The position numbers and the translations under genes are program-made. The notes under the pieces are model-generated. The model was given only the letters and a program-made list of their open reading frames with translations. It was not told where the DNA came from and made no database searches. This document shows, one piece after another, positions 57,833 through 64,000 of a stretch of DNA of 64,000 nt. This DNA comes from an uncultured Bacteriovorax sp. (lineage in GTDB: Bacteria; Bdellovibrionota; Bacteriovoracia; Bacteriovoracales; Bacteriovoracaceae): positions 124,001-188,000 of the forward strand of contig CAMLMH010000003.1 of assembly GCA_946481315.1 (NCBI GenBank), given 5' to 3'. Position 1 is the stretch's first letter. Every line of letters begins with the position of its first letter.

Positions 57833-58659
57833 TGAAATACAAATTTAATCCTTATGAACGTGCAGTTGGTTTTTTTATTGTTACGGCCCTCACCGGATCA
57901 GTTATGATCGGCTCGGCCCTGGCGATCAGAAAAAACTGGTTTGAAGAAAAAAAAATGTACGTTACCTATACTGATAATGCCGCAAATTTACGGGAAGGAA
58001 GTGCCGTCCTGATGACAGGACTGAAAGTCGGTAAAGTCGAAAAAATAGAACTGGATACTTCCTCCAGAATAAAAGTTACTTTTTCCGTTGCCGGAAATTA
58101 TGTTCATTTCCTCACCGCCGGAACGGTCGTACAGTTTATCCGTCCGTATATCATTGGTGAGCGCTCGCTGATTTTGCTGCAGGGCCCGGTTGATGCTCCT
58201 AGGCTTGCCTTTGGTGAAACATTACCTGTCCGGCAGGGACTTGACCTTATGGAAATACTAAACGGTCAAAAGCTGGAAAGTATGCTGGTTAAAGTGGACC
58301 GCATTCTGAACAATCTCGATGCAACCATGGAATCAGGGCGGGATATAGCCCAGCTGATGAATAATAAAAAGCAGATTAAAAAAACAATGGATGACTTATC
58401 CTTTACCCTGGCCGAACTTCGCAAAGTCATGCCCCATGTCTCTTCACGAACTCCGGCTTCGGCTGAACATCTTGCCAGAACTATTGAAAATCTGGACCAT
58501 CTAACCAGCACCATTCGCGACCTGCGACCGGAAGGTGCCAAAACTATTGAACTCTTAAATGAATCACTGATTACTCTGCGGGCCATGCAAAAATCATTCT
58601 TTATGAAAGGTAACGTCGAAGAGGTAAAGCAGGAAATGGCCACGACCGGGAAAAAATAA
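57832..58659 (+). CDS. mlaD: MlaD-like MCE-domain protein
   Basis: One N-terminal membrane helix (AVGFFIVTALTGSVMIGSAL), then the MCE domain (KKMYVTYTDNAANLREGSAV; LMTGLKVGKVEKIELD; ERSLILLQGP) and a helical tail of about 120 residues with heptad-like repeats (LMNNKKQIKKTMDDLSFTLAE). It binds lipids in the periplasm and forms a hexamer in known systems. The long coiled tail resembles needle-forming MCE proteins more than short E. coli MlaD. Terminal gene of the overlapping cluster. Confidence 0.9.
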   Translation: MKYKFNPYERAVGFFIVTALTGSVMIGSALAIRKNWFEEKKMYVTYTDNAANLREGSAVLMTGLKVGKVEKIELDTSSRIKVTFSVAGNYVHFLTAGTVVQFIRPYIIGERSLILLQGPVDAPRLAFGETLPVRQGLDLMEILNGQKLESMLVKVDRILNNLDATMESGRDIAQLMNNKKQIKKTMDDLSFTLAELRKVMPHVSSRTPASAEHLARTIENLDHLTSTIRDLRPEGAKTIELLNESLITLRAMQKSFFMKGNVEEVKQEMATTGKK

Positions 58660-58735
58660 CAGACCCCTTCATACTCTTTTTACTTAGGACCCCTAGTAGG
58701 ATATTGTTTGTTCAACAAATTATCTGGGAGTTCTT

Positions 58736-59233
58736 ATGAATATGACTTTTAAAAAAATTTCGCTGATTTTATCCGTTTTTCTTTTAACATTCACTTCACA
58801 AGCTGCAACTCAGAAAAATGCAGCTCAGAAAACAGGTGCTAAATCAACAATTGCTGATGCTAAGCAAGTTGTTGATGAAAAAACGAAAAATGAGAATCTT
58901 AAATTCAATCAGGAAAACGCAAAATTAACTCAGCAACACATTGAGAAAATGCGCAATCTTAGTCTTAAGAATACTAATCTGATTTATAACCGTATAGCCG
59001 AAAACCAAAAGATGCTGGAAAAGCTTGGTCGTGAATCAATCCTTAGCGGTAAAGACAATTCAGAGTTCGAGGCCAGAAGCAAACAGGCGGAAAAAGAAAT
59101 TGCAAAATATAGCGAAGAATTAACTTCTCAAATCAAAACGGAAGAAGTTAAGTTTGCTGAAATGATGAAAAAACGTGTCACTGATATGCAGGCCCGTTTA
59201 AACTCAAAGACAAATCAACAAGTAAAAAAATAG
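58736..59233 (+). CDS. Exported coiled-coil protein B (paralogue of 55539), 3' of the mla-like operon
   Basis: Signal peptide LILSVFLLTFTSQA, then a single long helical domain (FNQENAKLTQQHIEKMRNLS through TEEVKFAEMMKKRVTDMQAR) in 165 residues. The same helical domain lies in the gene upstream of mlaE. Two paralogues on both sides of the operon suggest a bound partner of the MCE protein. GGGAGTTCTT precedes the ATG. A strong terminator follows. Confidence 0.72.
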   Translation: MNMTFKKISLILSVFLLTFTSQAATQKNAAQKTGAKSTIADAKQVVDEKTKNENLKFNQENAKLTQQHIEKMRNLSLKNTNLIYNRIAENQKMLEKLGRESILSGKDNSEFEARSKQAEKEIAKYSEELTSQIKTEEVKFAEMMKKRVTDMQARLNSKTNQQVKK

Positions 59234-59252
59234 TTTTTTAGTATGCTCATCT

Positions 59253-59284
59253 GCGCGGGACTTTTTGCCCGCGCTTTTTTTTTG
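59253..59284 (+). terminator. Rho-independent terminator after exported coiled-coil gene B
   Basis: GCGCGGG (59253-59259) pairs with CCCGCGC (59268-59274), followed by nine Ts. Confidence 0.9.
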
Positions 59285-59604
59285 TCTTCTTTTTAATATA
59301 TATTCTTCAACCCATAATCAGTACATTATCCGTTTTAGATCTGGCATAGGATCTGCAATTTATACTTTCAGAGAGAAACGAAGTAGAAGCTATTGAAGTC
59401 TATTTCGAACAAGGAAACGAAGAGGTAAAATTTTTCGAATCTTTGGTCTCAAGTCAATAAGAAGCCACCTTCGGGTGGCTTTTTTAGTTTCTGGCCCTTA
59501 CACTTCTATTCCAACTATCTCTCTCGGGTATTTCGGCAATAAATGCATATTCGACGGGCGAAGCAGCCTCTGTGAAAATAAATAAAGATTAATGGGAGAT
59601 CTTT
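59285..59604. other. 320-bp stretch between terminator and PLD gene, with a possible decayed small gene
   Basis: No intact gene. The frame 59350-59460 reads SERNEVEAIEVYFEQGNEEV and ends FFESLVSSQ, but has no ATG; the next frame upstream reads QYIIRFRSGIGSAIYTFREK, so a frameshift near 59368 may separate two parts of one short gene. A terminator hairpin follows at 59462. Confidence 0.35.
59462..59487 (+). terminator. Rho-independent terminator
   Basis: AAGCCACC (59462-59469), TTCG loop, GGTGGCTT (59474-59481), then Ts. It ends 118 bases before the PLD-family start and closes the short decayed frame. Confidence 0.85.
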
Positions 59605-61092
59605 ATGCATTTTTCACTTCTCTTGCTTATCACTCTTTCTGCTGCTTTTGCAGAGGAGAGCACTGACAATCCTCCATACCGCAAGACCTCTAAGGCAGGA
59701 CACGAAATGCGGATTGTGAATTCCGGCACGGCATCGCTGTATGCACGTCTCGATATGATAAGACGAGCAGAGAAATCCATCGAAATGGAAACTTTTATAC
59801 TCAACCCGGATACTTCCGGACGTTTGGTTATGAAAGAGCTTGCTGCTGCGGCTAAACGTGGTGTTAAAGTTCGCGTACTGGTTGATAAATCAGCAGCTGT
59901 ATTTAAAATGGATGAGCACTACGCTCGCGAATTAAAAGAGGCGGGAGTAGAAATGCGTTACTATAATCCGGCCCCGCTGCTCAAATTATCTTCAGTGCAG
60001 TTTCGCAATCACCGCAAGCTGATGGTGCGTGATGGAGTTGAGGCCATTGCCGGGGGAAGAAATATTGGTGATGAGTATTACGACCTGTCAGATAAATTCA
60101 ATTTTCTGGACCGGGATGCGACTGTGGAAGGCGAAATTGTCGGTACGATGAAAGAAAGTTTCGATAAATTCTGGACTTCGGACATTGTGGAGATTCCAAA
60201 AGAAGTCAAAGAGCCTGCTCAGCCAACCCCTCATGAACAGATAGAAGGAAATACCTTCCAGTATGAATCGGCGATGATTGCCTACAAAGAAAAACAAAAA
60301 AAGGCCAGAGAGCTTCTGGCTCCGAACAAAGAAGATGAAAAGATAAAAAAGTTCATCATGGAAAAAGGCAAAGAAGCTTTTGAACAAAATAAAAAATACA
60401 ACTGTCCGGAAGTGGCCTTTGCTTCAGATAAAGAGGGCGGAGCTTTTGCTGAGCGGTTAAAGTCAACTGAATATCATGATCAGTATCGATTGCTGCGAAA
60501 AGAAATCGGCAAATGGATGGATACCAGAATCAAAGATGAAGTCATTGTTGATTCTCCATATTTTCTCAACAATCAGCTTAGTGAGGATATTGCAGCTAAT
60601 TTAATCAAAGAAAAGAAACGCATTAAGATTTTAACCAACAGTCTGGCATCCACTGATGCGATCTATGTTTCAACTGTCTTTAATGAAACTGTAAAAAAGT
60701 ATACTCCTAACGAAAATTTCGAAGCGCACATATATAAAGGAAAATTTTCGGGAGAAAACGAACTGTATAATGACAAAATCAAGAACTCCGTGTGGGGAAC
60801 TCACTCTAAAACGATGGTCTTCAACGACGAAGCCTTTATGGTAGGAACTTTTAATATAGATAACCGTTCCAGCTTTTACAATACCGAGCTGGCCCTTTTC
60901 TGCAATGGCAGTAAAGAGCTCACTCAAGACGTCAAAAGCAACATTGAAAAGCGAATGCAAAACAGTTACCGCCTGAATGCTGAGGGGGTTCCGGATGATT
61001 GTTCTGATCTTTTAGGAGATGTTTCAGGGGCAAAGAAAGCGCTCTATTATCTGCTAAAGCTTCCAAGTCACATATTGCAGTTTTTGCTATAA
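59605..61092 (+). CDS. Exported phospholipase D / cardiolipin synthase-family protein
   Basis: Following a signal peptide (HFSLLLLITLSAAFA) two PLD HKD motifs appear: FRNHRKLMVRDGVEAIAGGRN (about 135-155) and WGTHSKTMVFNDEAFMVGTFN (about 394-415). The enzyme acts on phospholipids in the periplasm or is secreted; two motifs are the normal full complement. The 100-residue insertion between the motifs is Lys/Glu-rich. It is transcribed alone, with a terminator behind it. Confidence 0.88.
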   Translation: MHFSLLLLITLSAAFAEESTDNPPYRKTSKAGHEMRIVNSGTASLYARLDMIRRAEKSIEMETFILNPDTSGRLVMKELAAAAKRGVKVRVLVDKSAAVFKMDEHYARELKEAGVEMRYYNPAPLLKLSSVQFRNHRKLMVRDGVEAIAGGRNIGDEYYDLSDKFNFLDRDATVEGEIVGTMKESFDKFWTSDIVEIPKEVKEPAQPTPHEQIEGNTFQYESAMIAYKEKQKKARELLAPNKEDEKIKKFIMEKGKEAFEQNKKYNCPEVAFASDKEGGAFAERLKSTEYHDQYRLLRKEIGKWMDTRIKDEVIVDSPYFLNNQLSEDIAANLIKEKKRIKILTNSLASTDAIYVSTVFNETVKKYTPNENFEAHIYKGKFSGENELYNDKIKNSVWGTHSKTMVFNDEAFMVGTFNIDNRSSFYNTELALFCNGSKELTQDVKSNIEKRMQNSYRLNAEGVPDDCSDLLGDVSGAKKALYYLLKLPSHILQFLL

Positions 61093-61095
61093 AAA

Positions 61096-61120
61096 AACCG
61101 GTCGCAATGACCGGTTCTTT
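61096..61120 (+). terminator. Rho-independent terminator after the PLD gene
   Basis: AACCGGTC (61096-61103) pairs with GACCGGTT (61109-61116), followed by CTTT. Confidence 0.8.
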
Positions 61121-61138
61121 ATATTTATATTTTTAATG

Positions 61139-61324
61139 CTACTTACGAAATTTAGTGTCTCGGTCCTGAGTATGCTCTAGTTTATCTCCGGCATTAGAGA
61201 TGGCACTTCCCAGACGACCAGCACCTTTTTCCGAAATTTTTTCACCAGCTCTTTCCAGTTTATCGCCTGCTTTTTTGGTGAATGTTTCGTTTTTATCTAC
61301 ATTTTTTTTATTAAAATCAACCAT
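61139..61324 (-). CDS. Small stress-type hydrophilic protein (CsbD-like composition)
   Basis: The 61-residue product is almost entirely hydrophilic with a repeated DKLERAGEKISEKGAG / NAGDKLEHTQD pattern, resembling CsbD- or YtxH-like small stress proteins; a strict match is not visible. TAAGGAGAAAAGT precedes the ATG. It stands between two terminators. Confidence 0.65.
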   Translation of the reverse strand: MVDFNKKNVDKNETFTKKAGDKLERAGEKISEKGAGRLGSAISNAGDKLEHTQDRDTKFRK

Positions 61325-61412
61325 ACTTTTCTCCTTAAGTAAGAAACTATTGCTCTACTAATTTAAGGTTCAAGTTGGATGCCAAATTAAAATAAGAAGC
61401 AAAGTTCTTTTA

Positions 61413-64000
61413 TTAGTCTGCTTTGGCTTCGGGAAGAGGAATTGGTTTTAGTGTTGTTTTAAGGTTGGGATCAGCGTACTTAGCGTATTCCGGAATTCTC
61501 TCCAAGAATTGATTTAGTGTCTGGGCTTCACTTCGAGTGAGTCCCTTGGTCTTTAAAGCATCAATTCCTCCGGCTTCTTCAATGGCCTTAACTAAGCGCT
61601 GAGCGTGGTGCAATTCCCGCTGATAACCGGAACCGGGAGCATAACTCAGCATGGTCCGCAATTCCTTTACATTGACGGAAACCCCCTGTGGCAGAACTTT
61701 GGCAAAGACTTTTTCCGCTTCTTTGTTGGTCGATGGGGCCTTAAATTCTATTCCGGCGATACGGTTATCATCCGTTATGCCTAATTCCAATGCCTGCTGT
61801 GATCGCTGCTTATCGCTCATGGAGCGGGAATAGTGACCGTCACGCTCGTTGATGTAAGCGATTTTAGAAGATGCAGATGATTTTGTTTTCTCTGCTGCCG
61901 CCGCTGCCACCTCATCTACTTTAGGTAACTCTTTCGGTGCCGGAAGCTGAGAAAGAGGTGAATCTTTTTTTACTGCTTCAGTTACTTTCGGTTCATCGGC
62001 TACGACGATCTTTTTTTCCAGAGGTTCAAAGCGGCTCTTCACTGAAGGATCAGAGTATTTAGCATAAAGTGGTAACCGCTCCGTCAGATAATTCAGATTA
62101 TCAATCTGAGTATTATTTAGACCAAGTGATTTTAAATATTCTGTTCCACCTTTTTTCTCAATCAGTTCAACAAATTTTTTAGCCTGAGCAAATTCTCCGG
62201 GAGTGACAAAACCATTTTCCGGCGCATGGGCCAGCATGCGGCGAATATCTCCAACATCAATCCCGTCGGCCTTTGTAAAGACTTTACTTAATACATCATC
62301 CAGCTCGCGGGCCGAGCGATTGACAGTATAGTCCTGTGCGTGCAGGCGATTATCATTGGTAATTCCCAAATTTCTTGCCTGATCCGCACGCTGCTTATCA
62401 TTCATACGGAAATTTTCATACCCCGCCTTCTGGTTGAGATGATGAATTTGATTGGCAGGATCAGCTGGAAGTGCTGATGCTGGCCTTACCGGAGCGGGTC
62501 TGAGCGGAGCGGGCTTTTCCGGAGCACTGGTTAACTTTATCGAATCAACTTTTGGAGTTTCAACTTTCGGAGTTTCAACTTTCGGCAGATCGGCTTCAGG
62601 ACTTTTTTCACTGTAACTTAATTTGAGAGGCTCAGGTTTATTCGGCAATACCGGCCGATCTTTGATTAAATTCACTCGTGGCGTTTCGCTGATGATTACA
62701 GCATCCTCAACATCGGCTTTTTTTACTGCTTTCGGCATAGGTTCAAAATCATCGGCCGGAGGGAGAATTTCTTCTGCCTGTCTTTTTTGTGTCGTTGGAA
62801 CAAGGTTGGCCTTTTCCCCTTTATAGAAACGATCGTACTGCCGGTGCAAATCATCTTTAGCGATTACTTTGCGGGCCAGTTCTTTGTCTGATGTCTCAAA
62901 TGTCGTAACGTAACTGGTGCTGCCGTCAGCATTTTTAAATTCACTGGCAATCTGTCCCTTCGAGAAAGAGCCGTCACTGCGGGGAACGACGATTTCTTCA
63001 CTCGGCTCAAATTTATAGCTTTGATGATCACGTGATCCTGGAACAGGCCCATCGCTATCTGTCGATTTTTTTGGCAGGTCTGGGACCAGGCTATCTAGCT
63101 TTGGCGTAACAGTTGGCCGCACTGGAAGATTGGCCTTCTCACCTTTATAAAATCGATCGTATTGTTCATGCAGATCATCTTTGCTGATAATTTTTCGTCC
63201 CAGATCTCCATCAGGTGTTTCAAACTGCGTGACATATTTTTTCACGCCCTGGTCATCTACTATTTCACTGGTGATTTTTCCTTTAGTAAAAGAGCCGTCA
63301 TTGCGGGGAATGGCCACATCTTCGCCCACTTCAAATTGATGACTGCTGTGATCTCGCGATCCCGGAAGAGTGGTCGGTTCCGATCCGGCAATGCGTGGTG
63401 GAGGTTCTACTTTGAGTTCAACTTTGAGTTCAACTTTGGTTTCAACTTTTGTAGCGACTTTAGAAATCACCGGAACTTCCGTCTTAGGTTTACGTAATTC
63501 TGAGCGAAGTGCAAAATCAAAAGAGATATCTTTGGCAAGCATTTGCGCAGCTAATGTATAGGCACGGGTGTCTTTGGCCAGTTGCTGGACAACTTTATCC
63601 GCAGCATCTTTCGCTACGGTTTTAGCTTTGCCCGCTGTTGAAGCTGTAAAATCTTCAGCTTTTTTAAGTGAATCAAGAACAGCAGCACCTTTTGGAGACT
63701 TGCGAAGAAAATCGGAAATTTCTCCGGCAGCTTTTCCGGTGCGGATAATTTTATAAAGTTTTGCCACGGCCCCGATGTCCACCATTGCGCCAATTACACT
63801 GCCGGTGACTTCACAGATATACATACTTTGTTCGTACTGATTGAGACATTGATTGAAAGTAACACCGCGGGAATTCAGAAACTCCTTAATTGTTTTTTGC
63901 AGATTATTGACAAATTGCTCACGGGCATCTTTGTTTGTGATAAGTTCTTTCATCGTAGACATCATTCCTGAGAATTCAGAAATCGAGTTCCACAATCCTT
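61413..64000 (-). CDS. Large mosaic repeat protein, partial at the window edge
   Basis: The reverse frame is open to the edge; the last TTG at 63995 is probably not the true start. At least 860 residues: a helical N-terminal part with YICEVTGSVIGAMVDIGAVA, low-complexity VETKVELKVELKVE, then two copies of a 90-residue unit (PGSRDH to QYDRFYKGEKANL), a Pro/Glu/Lys-rich linker with PKVETPKVETPK, and two copies of a second 110-residue unit (each with KQRxxQAxxLGIT-DNR and an ending such as YAKYxDPxxK). It looks secreted or surface-exposed, similar in style to polymorphic-toxin carriers, but no toxin domain is evident. Confidence 0.7.
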   Translation of the reverse strand, partial: GLWNSISEFSGMMSTMKELITNKDAREQFVNNLQKTIKEFLNSRGVTFNQCLNQYEQSMYICEVTGSVIGAMVDIGAVAKLYKIIRTGKAAGEISDFLRKSPKGAAVLDSLKKAEDFTASTAGKAKTVAKDAADKVVQQLAKDTRAYTLAAQMLAKDISFDFALRSELRKPKTEVPVISKVATKVETKVELKVELKVEPPPRIAGSEPTTLPGSRDHSSHQFEVGEDVAIPRNDGSFTKGKITSEIVDDQGVKKYVTQFETPDGDLGRKIISKDDLHEQYDRFYKGEKANLPVRPTVTPKLDSLVPDLPKKSTDSDGPVPGSRDHQSYKFEPSEEIVVPRSDGSFSKGQIASEFKNADGSTSYVTTFETSDKELARKVIAKDDLHRQYDRFYKGEKANLVPTTQKRQAEEILPPADDFEPMPKAVKKADVEDAVIISETPRVNLIKDRPVLPNKPEPLKLSYSEKSPEADLPKVETPKVETPKVDSIKLTSAPEKPAPLRPAPVRPASALPADPANQIHHLNQKAGYENFRMNDKQRADQARNLGITNDNRLHAQDYTVNRSARELDDVLSKVFTKADGIDVGDIRRMLAHAPENGFVTPGEFAQAKKFVELIEKKGGTEYLKSLGLNNTQIDNLNYLTERLPLYAKYSDPSVKSRFEPLEKKIVVADEPKVTEAVKKDSPLSQLPAPKELPKVDEVAAAAAEKTKSSASSKIAYINERDGHYSRSMSDKQRSQQALELGITDDNRIAGIEFKAPSTNKEAEKVFAKVLPQGVSVNVKELRTMLSYAPGSGYQRELHHAQRLVKAIEEAGGIDALKTKGLTRSEAQTLNQFLERIPEYAKYADPNLKTTLKPIPLPEAKAD

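Overview
The window looks like chromosome of a Gram-negative bacterium with a low-to-middling GC content. Many genes encode exported proteins without recognisable relatives, outer-membrane beta-barrels and lipoproteins, beside a variant Mla/MCE lipid-transport operon, a Pmp-type YeeE/YedE pair, a Cache-domain chemoreceptor and histidine kinases. This mix fits the predatory Bdellovibrionota (Bacteriovorax/Peredibacter-like), but that is inference from gene style. I saw no rRNA, tRNA or CRISPR array.

Layout. 0-7.8 kb: ordinary chromosome (partial chemoreceptor, P-loop protein, pmpAB, PaiB-type regulator, barrel protein, two acetyltransferases, FlaR-like kinase). 7.8-27 kb: an accessory, visibly AT-richer island. 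It opens with a serine-recombinase remnant, then a restriction-modification pair (one polypeptide with two methyltransferase domains, facing a probable endonuclease). From 13 to 27 kb lies a compact set of nucleic-acid enzymes built as four divergent promoter regions: WYL1/mini-DnaB against DGQHR/GIY-YIG/PLD; WYL2/RecB-like nuclease-helicase against an unknown 343-aa protein; a full DnaB against a Bcs1-like AAA ATPase; and an unknown 223-aa protein against a 42-aa membrane peptide. Each of these four regions carries one or two copies of the same palindrome, GTCTCA-N5-TGAGAC. A further copy precedes WYL1, and an orphan pair lies at 6.5 kb (nine sites in all). This looks like one regulon, probably controlled by the two paralogous WYL regulators, and probably an undescribed defence or mobile-element system.

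27-64 kb returns to host-like sequence: an exported protein pair ending in a RelE-like fold, a 'site-specific recombinase' family membrane protein, ChaN/barrel, ArsC, HlyIII and kinases. A translationally coupled operon at 46.9-49.4 kb encodes an exported Gly-rich peptide, a membrane-anchored solute-binding protein and a YcaO-like enzyme, divergent from a hybrid histidine kinase. Cys-repeat exported proteins, the mlaEFD-like operon between two paralogous exported coiled-coil proteins, a PLD-family phospholipase and a mosaic repeat protein follow.

Two dispersed repeat families stand out. One is a REP-like palindrome (arms near CTTACAGGTTCCAG and CTGGAACCTGTAAG) with about 16 full or partial copies at 0.6-6.8 and 27.5-54.2 kb, none in the island, and a RAYT transposase gene whose 3' end lies inside one copy. 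The other is a roughly 300-bp unit present three times (37.0, 39.5 and 50.0 kb): ribosome-binding site, a 26-31-codon basic ORF, a conserved RNA hairpin and a strong terminator.
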